In this document: positions 15,194-24,341 of the stretch, piece after piece
How the letters are laid out: the number at the start of each line of letters is the position of its first letter
Numbering within the stretch: position 1 is the first letter of the stretch
NCBI GenBank assembly: GCA_031292915.1
Contig: JAUMSH010000052.1
Location: 1 to 64,000 of the forward strand
Source: Collinsella sp.
GTDB taxonomy: Bacteria > Actinomycetota > Coriobacteriia > Coriobacteriales > Coriobacteriaceae
Reading direction: 5' to 3'
DNA length: 64,000 nucleotides
The notes under the pieces: model-generated
Told to the model about the DNA's origin: nothing
What the model saw: only the letters and a program-made list of their open reading frames with translations
The model's database searches: none
Made by a program: the position numbers and the translations under genes

Positions 15194-17554
15194 GTGAAGC
15201 TCGATACACTCGAGATTGGAAAGGACGCCGTTGTCGCATCGGTGGCATCGGACGATCAGGCACTCCGACAGCATATTTTGGACATGGGTCTAACGCCGGG
15301 CACCGAAGTCACCATGATGAAGTATGCCCCCATGGGCGACCCGCTCGAGATTCGCCTGCGTGGCTACGAGTTGACACTGCGTAAGGACGATGCCGCTCGC
15401 ATCGAGCTCGTGGGTATTCACGACACCGATACGGGTCCGCGCGCTAACGCCGCAATCGGCACGACGGAGCATCCGGCCCTGGGCGAGGGGACGTATTCGC
15501 CCCGTGCGGCAAAGACGGCCGTGCCAGAGGGCGCGCCGCTGCACTTTGCCCTCGCCGGCAACCAAAACTGCGGCAAGACCACGTTATTCAACCAGCTGAC
15601 GGGCTCCAACCAGCACGTCGGTAACTTTCCCGGCGTGACGGTCGACCGCAAAGATGGCACCATCCGTAACCATCCCGAGGCGAGCGTTACCGACCTGCCC
15701 GGCATTTACTCCCTGTCGCCGTACACAGGCGAGGAGGTCGTGAGCCGTCAGTTCATCCTCGACGAGCGTCCGGACGCCATCATCGACATCATTGACGCCA
15801 CCAACATCGAGCGCAACCTGTACCTGACACTGCAGCTCATGGAGCTTGACCGTCCTATGGTCATCGCGCTCAACATGATGGACGAGGTGACCGCCAACGG
15901 CGGCGCCGTAGACGTCAACTTGCTCGAGAGCCTGTTGGGCGTGCCCGTTGTCCCCATTAGCGCTGCCCGCAACGAGGGCATCGGCGAGCTGGTGGACCAC
16001 GCCCTGCACGTGGCGCGGTTCCGCGAGCGCCCTGGTCGCCTGGACTTTTGCGCGCCCGACGGTCCGGACGGCGGTGCGCTGCATCGCTGCATCCACGGTA
16101 TTGCTAACCTGATCGAGGACCATGCCGTGACGGCGCACATCCCGGTGCGCTTTGCGGCGACCAAGCTGGTCGAGGGCGATGAGCTGGTAACCGAGGCGCT
16201 TCACCTGGATCGCAATGAGCTCGACGCTATCGAGCACATCATCACCCAGATGGAGGGCGAGGCCGGCACCGACCGCCTATCTGCGCTGGCCGATATGCGT
16301 TTTAGCTTTATCGGCGACGTGTGCGGGCGTTGCGTCGTCAAGCCGCACGAGAGCCGCGAGCACGTGCGCTCCGTCAAGATTGACCGCATCCTGACAGGTC
16401 GTTACACAGCCATTCCGGCGTTTCTGGTGATCATGGGCCTCGTCTTTTGGCTGACGTTTGGCGTGATCGGCGCGGCGTTGCAGGGACTCATGGAGGACGG
16501 TATCGCTGCCATCATCGCCTCGGCCGATGCGGGCCTCAAGGCGTTCGGTACCAACGACGTGGTGCGCTCGCTGGCTGTCGACGGCGTGCTTACGGGCGTG
16601 GGCAGTGTGCTGACCTTCCTGCCGATTATCGTCGTGCTCTTTTTGTTCCTCTCCATTCTGGAAGACTCCGGATACATGGCGCGCGTGGCCTTTGTCATGG
16701 ATAAGGTGTTGCGTCGCTTTGGCCTGTCGGGCCGCAGTTTCGTGCCCATGCTCGTCGGTTTTGGCTGCACCGTGCCGGCTATCATGTCGACCCGTACGCT
16801 CCCATCCGAGCACGACCGCAAGATGACGGTCATGCTCACGCCGTTTATGAGCTGCTCAGCCAAGCTGCCGGTTTACGGCTTGCTGTGCGGGGCGTTTTTC
16901 CCGCAGGCGACGGTTCCCGCCATGGTCTCGCTCTATCTGATCGGTATCGTGGTCGGCTGCGTCGCGGCTTTGGTGCTCAACCGCACGGCATTTAAGGGCG
17001 ACCCGGTGCCGTTTATCATGGAGCTCCCCAATTACCGCCTGCCGAGCGTCAAGACGACGGTGATGCTGGCATGGGATAAGGCCAAGGACTTCATCACCAA
17101 GGCCTTTACCATCATCTTTGCCGCGACCGTGGTCATCTGGTTCCTTCAGACGTTCGACATCCGCTTTAACGTGGTCGCCGACCAGTCGCAAAGCCTGCTT
17201 GCCGGTCTGGGTAGCATCATCGCGCCGGTGTTGGCCCCGCTCGGCTTTGGCGACTGGCGCGCCTCGACGGCGCTCGTCACGGGGCTCATTGCCAAGGAGA
17301 GCGTCATCTCGACGCTCACGGTGCTTTTGGGCGCAACGTCGCCCGCGGCGCTGTCGACCATGTTTTCGCCGTTTACCGCCTACGTGTTCTTGGTCTTTAC
17401 GTTGCTGTACCCGCCTTGTGTGGCGGCAATCGGCGCCGTCAAGAGCGAGTTGGGCGCGCGCTATGCCGTGGCCGTATTCGCGTTTCAGGTCGCCGTTGCC
17501 TGGATCGTGGCGTTTGTCGTGCATTCGGCGGGCATATTGCTGGGGTTGGCTTAG
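15194..17554 (+). CDS. feoB: Ferrous iron transporter, fused FeoA-FeoB
   Basis: Fe(II) importer of the cytoplasmic membrane, 786 residues. Residues 1-75 are a FeoA-type SH3-like domain (LDMGLTPGTEVTMMKYAPMG). After a linker, the G domain has G1 GNQNCGKTT at 122-130, VDRKDGT (G2/switch region), DLPG (G3) and NMMDE (G4). The C-terminal half has the Gate motifs (SCSAKLPVYGLLCGAFF; GLIAKESVISTL) and about eight membrane segments. The start chosen is GTG at 15194, nine bases after GGGGGAGG; ATG at 15143 lies in the operator repeat and lacks a ribosome site. FeoA is a separate small gene in many bacteria. Confidence 0.95.
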   Translation: MKLDTLEIGKDAVVASVASDDQALRQHILDMGLTPGTEVTMMKYAPMGDPLEIRLRGYELTLRKDDAARIELVGIHDTDTGPRANAAIGTTEHPALGEGTYSPRAAKTAVPEGAPLHFALAGNQNCGKTTLFNQLTGSNQHVGNFPGVTVDRKDGTIRNHPEASVTDLPGIYSLSPYTGEEVVSRQFILDERPDAIIDIIDATNIERNLYLTLQLMELDRPMVIALNMMDEVTANGGAVDVNLLESLLGVPVVPISAARNEGIGELVDHALHVARFRERPGRLDFCAPDGPDGGALHRCIHGIANLIEDHAVTAHIPVRFAATKLVEGDELVTEALHLDRNELDAIEHIITQMEGEAGTDRLSALADMRFSFIGDVCGRCVVKPHESREHVRSVKIDRILTGRYTAIPAFLVIMGLVFWLTFGVIGAALQGLMEDGIAAIIASADAGLKAFGTNDVVRSLAVDGVLTGVGSVLTFLPIIVVLFLFLSILEDSGYMARVAFVMDKVLRRFGLSGRSFVPMLVGFGCTVPAIMSTRTLPSEHDRKMTVMLTPFMSCSAKLPVYGLLCGAFFPQATVPAMVSLYLIGIVVGCVAALVLNRTAFKGDPVPFIMELPNYRLPSVKTTVMLAWDKAKDFITKAFTIIFAATVVIWFLQTFDIRFNVVADQSQSLLAGLGSIIAPVLAPLGFGDWRASTALVTGLIAKESVISTLTVLLGATSPAALSTMFSPFTAYVFLVFTLLYPPCVAAIGAVKSELGARYAVAVFAFQVAVAWIVAFVVHSAGILLGLA

Positions 17555-17683
17555 AGGCGCGTTGATGCTCCGTGCTTTTGGGCGAGCAACAATTCAACAA
17601 ATATGAGCCAAAATACCGGTAATTGTCGGCCTGCGGGGACTATCCTACGCTGCAGGTTGCCGTTCGCTGCCTATTTGCTGCCG

Positions 17684-17699
17684 TTTACGGATTCGTAAA
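17684..17699. promoter_or_regulatory. Palindrome upstream of the PTS gene
   Basis: TTTACGGATTCGTAAA is a 6-bp-arm palindrome 170 bases before the PTS start. The 314-base gap 17555-17868 otherwise shows no gene and no clear terminator for feoB. Confidence 0.3.
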
Positions 17700-17868
17700 T
17701 ACTTGCAATCGTCGGTCGATTTAACCGCATTACGCGATGCCGATGCACATTTTTTGTGCCCCTTTCTACAATCACTTTGTGTCTATTGCCGAACATATCT
17801 TCCGTTTCGCCTGTGTGGGGACGTGGGGTGCAATAGTCGTTTGTAGAGGCTCATTGAGGAGGGAATTG

Positions 17869-19533
17869 ATGAAAGAAAAATTCCAATCGTTCGGAAAGGC
17901 AATGCTCGTTCCGATTACGCTCATTGCCATTTCCGGTCTCTTTTTGGGTATCGGTAGCGTTTTTACGACCGAACTGACCCTTGTGTCCCTTGGCGTTAAT
18001 TGGGACTGGTATGCCGCTTCGCCGCTCTTTACGTTCTTCTCGGTATTTAAGGGTCTCGGCGAGGTAATCATTGGAAACCTCGGTGTTTTGTTTGCCGTCG
18101 GCTGCGCCTTCTCCTTGTCTCGCAAAGAGAAGGGCTGGGCTGCCTTTTCTGCCCTTGTCTGCTATCTCACCATGCTCAAGACGGTTGAGATTCTGCTTGG
18201 AGCAGCTGGCTTGGCTGCCGACAATACAACGGTGGAAGCTCTTCAGAAGGTCGGCCTTACGTCCATTCAGGCGAGTGAGCAGTCCGCACTCTACACTACC
18301 TCGCTCGGCTTTTTTGGCTACAGCTCTGGTGTCTTTGGCGGCATTATCGTGGGCTGCCTGGTCGCCTGGATCACCGGCCGTTTTTACAAGACCAAGCTTC
18401 CAACGGCGCTGGCGTTTTTTGCGGGCAGTCGAACCGTCCCCATTGTATCGCTGGTCGCCGGTGGCATCCTGGGCGGCATCATGTACTTCGTCTGGCCCGT
18501 CATCGGTGGATGCTTCTCGGGTATTGCGACGTTCGTGAAAGGCTCCGGTCTGGTCGGTACGTTTGTCTATCGCTGGGTGCTCGAGAGCCTTGTGCCGTTT
18601 GGCTTGCATCCGCTGCTCGAGACGCCCATGTATTGGACTGAGCTTGGCGGCTCCATGGTCGTCGATGGAACGCGCGTGGTGGGCAATAGCGCCATTCAGC
18701 TTGCACAGCTCGCTTCTCCCAGCAGTGACAAGCTCTTGGTTAGGGCCTTCATGGCTGGCTATGGCATTAACGATTACGCGTTGTTCCCGGGCATCGCCCT
18801 TGCTATGTGGTCTTGTGCCAAGCCCCAGAACCGCAAGAAGGTTGCTGGTCTTTTAATCCCCACAGTGATTTCGACTGTTTTCTTTGGCGTTACGGAGCCT
18901 ATTCTCTTTACGTTCCTGTTTGCCGCCCCCTGGCTCTACTTTGGCGTTTACGCTCCGCTTTCCGGACTGGGTGAAGTTCTCTCGGAGGCAATGGGCGTTT
19001 CGGTGTACCAGGGAAATATCAAGGACCTGATCCCATTCTTATTCCGCCCCGAGAAGCTTAATCTGCTTCCGTACCTTATCCTGCTCCCCGCCTTTTTCCT
19101 GGCAGCTTTCTTCCTCTTCCGGTTCTTTATTACTAAGTTCGATATCAAGACGCCCGGTCGAGACGATGGTGACGATATTGAGTTGATCAACAGCAGAGCC
19201 GAGTTCGAGGCAAAGGCCGCTGAGGCAAAGGGCGAGTCTGATGGCACTCCCGAGAAGGCAGTCCAGGGCCGTGCGACCAAGGACAGCGCGCTTGCTGTTG
19301 GCATTGTCGAAGCGCTTGGTGGAGCTGACAACATTGATGATCTTGACAACTGCATCTCACGTCTTCGCGTGATTGTCAAGGATGGTTCTAAGGTTGCAGA
19401 CGACGAGGTGTTCACCAAGAATCTTGAAGCTATGGGCGTTATCCGCCTGAGCGACAAGGCAATCCAGGTCATTTACGGTCCTCGTGTCGGCGAAGTCGCT
19501 TCTGAGGTGCACGAAGTTCTCGGTGACGAGTAA
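17869..19533 (+). CDS. PTS EIICB transporter, alpha-glucoside/maltose (GlvC-like) type
   Basis: Sugar permease of 554 residues that phosphorylates its substrate during uptake. EIIC (about residues 1-430) has some ten hydrophobic segments and the family motif FGVTEPILFTFLFAAPW; the segment VPFGLHPLLETPMYWTELGG is typical of the glucose superfamily. EIIB follows after a charged linker, with phospho-cysteine in DNCISRLRVIVKDGSKV. No EIIA is attached; the free EIIA at 13051 could supply phosphate. The ATG at 17869 follows AGGAGGGA. The GH4 gene and RpiR regulator beside it define a phospho-disaccharide locus. Confidence 0.9.
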   Translation: MKEKFQSFGKAMLVPITLIAISGLFLGIGSVFTTELTLVSLGVNWDWYAASPLFTFFSVFKGLGEVIIGNLGVLFAVGCAFSLSRKEKGWAAFSALVCYLTMLKTVEILLGAAGLAADNTTVEALQKVGLTSIQASEQSALYTTSLGFFGYSSGVFGGIIVGCLVAWITGRFYKTKLPTALAFFAGSRTVPIVSLVAGGILGGIMYFVWPVIGGCFSGIATFVKGSGLVGTFVYRWVLESLVPFGLHPLLETPMYWTELGGSMVVDGTRVVGNSAIQLAQLASPSSDKLLVRAFMAGYGINDYALFPGIALAMWSCAKPQNRKKVAGLLIPTVISTVFFGVTEPILFTFLFAAPWLYFGVYAPLSGLGEVLSEAMGVSVYQGNIKDLIPFLFRPEKLNLLPYLILLPAFFLAAFFLFRFFITKFDIKTPGRDDGDDIELINSRAEFEAKAAEAKGESDGTPEKAVQGRATKDSALAVGIVEALGGADNIDDLDNCISRLRVIVKDGSKVADDEVFTKNLEAMGVIRLSDKAIQVIYGPRVGEVASEVHEVLGDE

Positions 19534-19595
19534 AACGCGCAAGTGGCTTTCAATTGCATAGCGCAATTCCAGGGCTTGGCTTCCTATCGCATGAT

Positions 19596-20348
19596 TTAGG
19601 GGGCCAGGCCTTCTTGTTTTAGATTGTCAAGGCAGATACTCAATAGTTCTTCGAATGCGAGAATACAACTTCCGGTAAAGCAGTTAGGCTTAACGTTCTT
19701 AAGATCCATTGGGTGATCGTCATGTATCGTAAAGATCGCGTCTGCCGTCTTGGCGAGCTCGCTGTCTTCGTTGCCGGTAAACGCGAGGGTCGTAATGCCC
19801 GCGTCGTGGCATGCCCTTGCGGTTTCCAGGATGGCTTCTGTCTGGCCCGATTTGGATATGAGCATCATGCAGCTGAGCGTATTTCGGTTGGATTCGACAA
19901 ACTGATCGGTTTCTAGGAAGTCCTGTATGACGGCCAAAAAGCCAAGTCCAACGAGCTTAGTCGCCATGTACTGCGCAACGATGCGTGAGAAGCCCTCTCC
20001 GTTTACTCCGATCATTCTGTTGCGATGCAGTGCGGCGATGAATACGTCTACATCTCCGGTGTGACATACGAAGTGGACGCTACTGTCTTTGAGTGATTGA
20101 TTCATTTCGCGGGAGACATGCTGAAGGTGCTTGAGATCGTACATCATTTCGCGGTAGCCACGGTAGCCGAGCTTTTTCGAAAGCCTGATGACTGTCGTCA
20201 TGCTGGTAAAGCATGCCATGGCGACGGGTTTTATGCCAATATCATCGAGGGTGTCGATATTGTTGAGTAGGTATTCGAGTACGCTTTGCTCGGTTTCGGA
20301 TAGCTTTGCGGCTGAGTAGAGCTTGGAAATCTGCTTTTTATCAACCAT
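19596..20348 (-). CDS. RpiR-family transcriptional regulator with SIS domain
   Basis: Regulator of 250 residues. An N-terminal helix-turn-helix (residues ~1-75; SMTTVIRLSKKLGYRGYREM) is followed by a sugar-isomerase (SIS) domain binding phosphosugars (GEGFSRIVAQYMATKLVGLGF; MLISKSGQTEAILETARACHDAGITTLAFTG). The start at 20348 has AAGGA eight bases upstream; the longer frame to 20654 lies opposite GH4 coding sequence. It is divergent from the GH4 gene and convergent with the PTS gene, so it is the likely local regulator, as for GlvR in Bacillus. Confidence 0.9.
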   Translation of the reverse strand: MVDKKQISKLYSAAKLSETEQSVLEYLLNNIDTLDDIGIKPVAMACFTSMTTVIRLSKKLGYRGYREMMYDLKHLQHVSREMNQSLKDSSVHFVCHTGDVDVFIAALHRNRMIGVNGEGFSRIVAQYMATKLVGLGFLAVIQDFLETDQFVESNRNTLSCMMLISKSGQTEAILETARACHDAGITTLAFTGNEDSELAKTADAIFTIHDDHPMDLKNVKPNCFTGSCILAFEELLSICLDNLKQEGLAP

Positions 20349-20358
20349 CGGTGCTTCC

Positions 20359-20451
20359 TTCCCGCCGGACGTGTGTGGCCGCTTCCGTTGCGTAAATAAT
20401 AACTCCTTGGGGAATTCCTTTCCCGCCTTGCAACCGGGGCGGGAAGCGGCC
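20359..20451. promoter_or_regulatory. Inverted repeats in the rpiR-GH4 divergent promoter region
   Basis: TTCCCGCC occurs at 20359 and 20420 and its complement GGCGGGAA at 20438-20445; GGCCGCTTCC at 20377-20386 is matched by GGAAGCGGCC at 20442-20451. These nested arms between divergent genes are candidate RpiR operators. A -10-like TACAAT lies near 20464. Confidence 0.4.
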
Positions 20452-20523
20452 CTCCATGCTGGATACAATATCCAAACACAGGCGAACCATGCAATATTGA
20501 ATGTGCTAATTGGGGGTTTCGAT

Positions 20524-21897
20524 ATGAAACTTACGGTCATAGGTGGCGGTGGCGTCCGCTCCATGTTTTTGGCAAAGAGCATAGCCCAGCAGGCGTCATC
20601 GCTTGGGATTGACGAACTTGTGTTTATGGACAATGATCCCGAGAAGCTGCGCATCTACGGTGGCCTTGCCGCCCATGTCTCGGGCATGCTTTGCCCCACG
20701 CTTAATTTTTCACTGACGGGCGATGCAGTCGAGGCCGTTAAGGACGCCGATTACGTGATCACGACGATTCGCGTCGGTGGGGACCATATGCGCGTTCGCG
20801 ATGAGCGCATTGCTCTTTCGCATGGGGTTCTTGGCCAAGAGACGACTGGCGCAGCCGGCGTGTCTTTTGCCATGCGCTCCGTCCCTGCGCTTGCTTCGTA
20901 TTGCGAGTTAATCAAGAAGTACGCAAAGCCGGACGTCAAGGTGTTTAACTTTACTAATCCCGCTGGCGTCGTATCTCAGGCCCTACGCGATATGGGCTAT
21001 GATTTTACTTATGGCATTTGCGATGCCCCCTCGGGCATGTTGCATCAGTTTGCCGAGTATAAAGGCGTTGATCCCGCATCGGTTCAGGGCGAGTGCTATG
21101 GACTCAACCACCTCTCGTTCTTCCGCAATGTGACGGTTGACGGCGAGGACATCATGTCCGACTTGATCCACGACGACGGGGCATATGCTCATACAGATCT
21201 TAGGTTCTTCGAGAAGGACCTCGTCCTAAATCGCGGATGCGTGCCAAATGAGTACCTATACTATTTCTACTATCGCGAGCGCGCCGTTGCCAACGTTCTC
21301 TCTTCGCCCCAGACGCGCGGCGAACTAATCGAAGAAATTAATCGAGAAATGACGAGCGAGCTTGCATCTATCGATATTGAGAACGACTTCGAAAAAGGCC
21401 TCGCGTGCTTTGAGAAGTGGTACGGAATGCGCGAAAACAACTACATGGCGGCCGAGACGGGTATTCATCGCGACAAGCCGTGGACGTTTGACGTGTACGG
21501 CAAAGATGCTGGCGGATATGCAGGTGTCGCGCTCCGCTTCATGGATATTGCTCGCTCTGGCAAGACGCAGCAGATGATCCTGTGCACCCCCAACAATGGC
21601 GCCATCCCCGGCCTTCTCGATACAGATGTCATTGAGTCAACGTGCGATATCTCCACCGATGGCTGCGTGCCGCATCGCGTCGAAGCCGATTCTGTGCCCG
21701 CGGGAAACCTCGAATTGATTCGTCGCGTCAAGTACTACGAGCGCACCGTGGCGCGTGGCATCGTTAACCGATCGAAGCGCGACATTGTCGAGAGCCTCGC
21801 GATGCACCCGCTCGTTAATTCGTACTCCTTGGCGAAAGATATCGCCGCGCAGTACTTTGAGCTTAACCGCGACTACATCGACGGCTGGACAGACTAG
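20524..21897 (+). CDS. GH4-family 6-phospho-glycosidase (NAD- and metal-dependent)
   Basis: Intracellular hydrolase of 457 residues that cleaves phosphorylated disaccharides imported by the neighbouring PTS. N-terminal Rossmann motif LTVIGGGGVRS binds NAD; VFMDNDPEKL binds ribose. Family landmarks are FNFTNPAGVVSQAL, a metal-binding cysteine in YGICDAPSGM and a histidine in GLNHLSFFRNV. GH4 uses an oxidation-elimination mechanism needing Mn2+ and NAD. Alpha- versus beta-specificity is not decided by these motifs. The start at 20524 follows GGGGGT. Confidence 0.9.
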   Translation: MKLTVIGGGGVRSMFLAKSIAQQASSLGIDELVFMDNDPEKLRIYGGLAAHVSGMLCPTLNFSLTGDAVEAVKDADYVITTIRVGGDHMRVRDERIALSHGVLGQETTGAAGVSFAMRSVPALASYCELIKKYAKPDVKVFNFTNPAGVVSQALRDMGYDFTYGICDAPSGMLHQFAEYKGVDPASVQGECYGLNHLSFFRNVTVDGEDIMSDLIHDDGAYAHTDLRFFEKDLVLNRGCVPNEYLYYFYYRERAVANVLSSPQTRGELIEEINREMTSELASIDIENDFEKGLACFEKWYGMRENNYMAAETGIHRDKPWTFDVYGKDAGGYAGVALRFMDIARSGKTQQMILCTPNNGAIPGLLDTDVIESTCDISTDGCVPHRVEADSVPAGNLELIRRVKYYERTVARGIVNRSKRDIVESLAMHPLVNSYSLAKDIAAQYFELNRDYIDGWTD

Positions 21898-21987
21898 TCT
21901 GGACGTTAAAACTAGAAATTATGGATGGGCGGACCGGCGTTTATATTGGCGCCCGTTCGCCCTGCTTAGTAAGAAAACGGGTATAGA

Positions 21988-22815
21988 GTGAACTTGCGAG
22001 AGAACTTCAATGTCTTTCTGGAATCGGGCGATCGGGCGAAGGAATGCCGGAGTGGCTGCACGATGGCGTTATATATCCCCTTGTTTGTTATGAGCGCGCT
22101 TCAAATTGGTGTATCAAACGTTGCAACTGAGCTCGCCTATATCAATCCGTCCATTACGCTTATTTGCACTGTGGTCGCGGCCTTTTTAAACCTGCTTCTA
22201 TCGAATGTGGCTTTTTCATTATTTGCCGTCGACCGGTCCAAAGAGACGGTGCAACCTGCTCGAACCCCTCCGGTTTATCTCTTGGCCTCGACGGTTCCCC
22301 TCCAGATTTCTGGGGCGCTGCTAATTTATTTGGTTCACTTGATTTTATCGGCAATTGTAGTCTTTGCCTCGCTTGCGAGCAGTCAGCTCGGGGTGTTGTG
22401 CTCGCTTGTGGTGGCAGTAATCGTGACGCTTCTTTCCGCGTCGTTCGTATTCGTGTTAATTGAAGATGCGGACGTGGAGCAGAGGGGACTACGAGGCATT
22501 CGGTTTGCACCACGCTACATCATGCGTTCGGTCACGGTGCTTCGTTCCTCCTGGAGAGAAATCGCGCGTCCCGCAACGCTGCTGGTGGCATGGAACCTGG
22601 TTGCAAGTTGCGCTATCCAGGTTCTTGTTGGATGGGTAGTTTCGAGTGCGGCGCTGCCGTCGGCACTTTCAGTGACGGCGCTTGTGCATGAGGGACTTTA
22701 TTATGGGGCGTTTGCTTATATGCTGCTTTTGCTAGTTCATTGTGCGGTTGCGAGTTGGCTCGAAATTGACGTGCTCATGGGGGTGTCCTTGTGCGTATCC
22801 GAGCAGGCGCGATAG
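21988..22815 (+). CDS. Unassigned multi-pass membrane protein
   Basis: 275 residues with a GTG start at 21988; no strong ribosome site is seen, and an ATG at codon 26 is an alternative. I see about six hydrophobic segments (for example LICTVVAAFLNLLLSNVAFS, LGVLCSLVVAVIVTLLSASF, FAYMLLLLVHCAVASWLEID). No family is recognised. It lies 90 bases after the GH4 gene in the same direction, so it may belong to the phospho-glycoside locus. Codon use is less GC-rich than in the surrounding genes, which hints at lower expression or later acquisition. Confidence 0.6.
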   Translation: MNLRENFNVFLESGDRAKECRSGCTMALYIPLFVMSALQIGVSNVATELAYINPSITLICTVVAAFLNLLLSNVAFSLFAVDRSKETVQPARTPPVYLLASTVPLQISGALLIYLVHLILSAIVVFASLASSQLGVLCSLVVAVIVTLLSASFVFVLIEDADVEQRGLRGIRFAPRYIMRSVTVLRSSWREIARPATLLVAWNLVASCAIQVLVGWVVSSAALPSALSVTALVHEGLYYGAFAYMLLLLVHCAVASWLEIDVLMGVSLCVSEQAR

Positions 22816-22990
22816 CCCGAAGATGAAGCCGCGTTTTCGACATTGAGTTCCTGCGTACCTTGCTTTCTAAGCAGAATTGGCGCGCCGTCTGTTAACAATC
22901 GTTTTCCAAGAATTCTTTTGTTGCTCATTTTATAGACTTCTCATTGCTATAATCGCCCATCGCTCAAGATAATCGGAGAGGTTTTCCTAT

Positions 22991-24187
22991 ATGGCTCAAA
23001 CAAAGCAAGACGGCATCACGCTCAAGCAGTGGCTCCCACTCGTCGGGCTCACCTGCTGTGCGTTCGTGTTCAACACGTCGGAGTTTATGCCCATCGGCCT
23101 TTTGACTGATATCGCCGCGTCGTTCTCGCTCACCGAGGCCCAGGCGGGCATCATGATCTCGGTCTATGCCTGGGGCGTCATGCTGCTGTCGTTGCCGCTC
23201 ATGGTGTTTGCCTCGCGCTTCGAGTTCAAGCGGATGCTGCTGGGCGTGCTGGCCGTGTTCTCGCTCGGTCAGTTCCTGTCCGCTGTGGCGCCGACCTATC
23301 CCATCCTGGTCTGCGCGCGCCTGGTGGTCGCTTGCGCACATGCCGTGTTCTGGTCAGTCGCCTCGATTATGGCCTCGCGCCTGGTCGACACTCGCCACGG
23401 CGCGCTCGCCATCAGCATGATCGCCACGGGCTCGTCCATCGCGCAGATCTTTGGCCTGCCTCTCGGTCGCGCCATTGGCTTGGCCGTGGGCTGGCGCATG
23501 ACGTTTGCCGTGGTCGGGGGCCTCTCAGCCATCGCGGTCGTCTACCAGGCAGCGGTGTTCCCGGCCATGCCGGCGGGTGAGCGCTTTACCGTCAAACAGC
23601 TGCCCGAGCTGCTCAAGAACCCGCTCCTCATCGCGCTCTACGCAGTCACGGTCTTCATGGCGACCGGCTATTACGCAAGCTACAGCTATATCGAGCCCTT
23701 CCTGGCGCAGGTCGCGCACGTCGATGCGGGCGCCATCACCATGACGCTGACGGCGTTTGGCTGTTCCGGCTTGGTGGGCAGCTGGCTGTTCAGCCGCCTG
23801 TTCGACGGGCACCGTTTTCCGTTCCTTGCTATCACGCTCTCCGGCGTGCCGGTGGCCCTGCTGCTCATGGGGCCGGCCGCATCGTCGCTCGTGACAGTGC
23901 TTGCCGTCTGCGCACTGTGGGGTTGCTGCGCCACGGCCTTTAACGTGGCGTTTCAGGCCGAGCTCATCAAGCACACGCCGGCAGATTCGTCGGCCGTCGC
24001 CATGTCGATCTTCTCGGGCCTGTTTAACCTCGGTATTGGCACGGGCACCGCAATCGGCGGCGCCGTGGTTTCGGGTCCCGGTATCGCTTGGATCGGCTTC
24101 GCGGGCGGGGCGATTGCCGTCGTGGGCGTCATCCTCGCCATCACGGTGATGTTCCCAGCCATACGCCGCGCAAAGCCCGTCGCCTAG
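22991..24187 (+). CDS. MFS transporter, sugar-efflux (SotB/AraJ-like) group
   Basis: Twelve-helix proton-coupled exporter of 398 residues in the DHA1 group. Helix 1 carries FNTSEFMPIGLLTDIAASF, which is the hallmark of SotB/AraJ/YdeA proteins; motif A-like FASRFEFKRMLLG follows helix 2. Helix 4-5 has SSIAQIFGLPLGRAIGLAVGWR. The ATG at 22991 follows GGAGAGG. Family members export arabinose or IPTG-like sugars and some drugs; the substrate here is unknown. It is a monocistronic unit ending before an inverted repeat at 24204. Confidence 0.88.
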   Translation: MAQTKQDGITLKQWLPLVGLTCCAFVFNTSEFMPIGLLTDIAASFSLTEAQAGIMISVYAWGVMLLSLPLMVFASRFEFKRMLLGVLAVFSLGQFLSAVAPTYPILVCARLVVACAHAVFWSVASIMASRLVDTRHGALAISMIATGSSIAQIFGLPLGRAIGLAVGWRMTFAVVGGLSAIAVVYQAAVFPAMPAGERFTVKQLPELLKNPLLIALYAVTVFMATGYYASYSYIEPFLAQVAHVDAGAITMTLTAFGCSGLVGSWLFSRLFDGHRFPFLAITLSGVPVALLLMGPAASSLVTVLAVCALWGCCATAFNVAFQAELIKHTPADSSAVAMSIFSGLFNLGIGTGTAIGGAVVSGPGIAWIGFAGGAIAVVGVILAITVMFPAIRRAKPVA

Positions 24188-24203
24188 CCACATCCTCCTC
24201 ATC

Positions 24204-24270
24204 AGTTGCGGTGAAATACGGACTGCTGGGCCCAATAAACCCGGCAAACAGTCCCTATTCCACCGCAACT
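24204..24270 (+). repeat. Long inverted repeat after the MFS gene
   Basis: Arms of 22 bases (24204-24225, starting AGTTGCGGTGAAATACGGAC, and its near-complement ending 24270) differ at two positions; the 23-nt interior contains CTGGGCCC. The right arm is followed by TATTTT, so it may terminate the MFS transcript. Confidence 0.6.
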
Positions 24271-24341
24271 TATTTTGGGGAAGAGGATACGAGCTGGGCA
24301 TACAATGGATGTCGTTGTGTTGCGCTTACCGGGAGGTTGCT

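Noticed and set aside
22164..22463. Frames on both strands inside the membrane-protein gene
   Set aside because: They overlap a frame with clear membrane segments and have no independent support.
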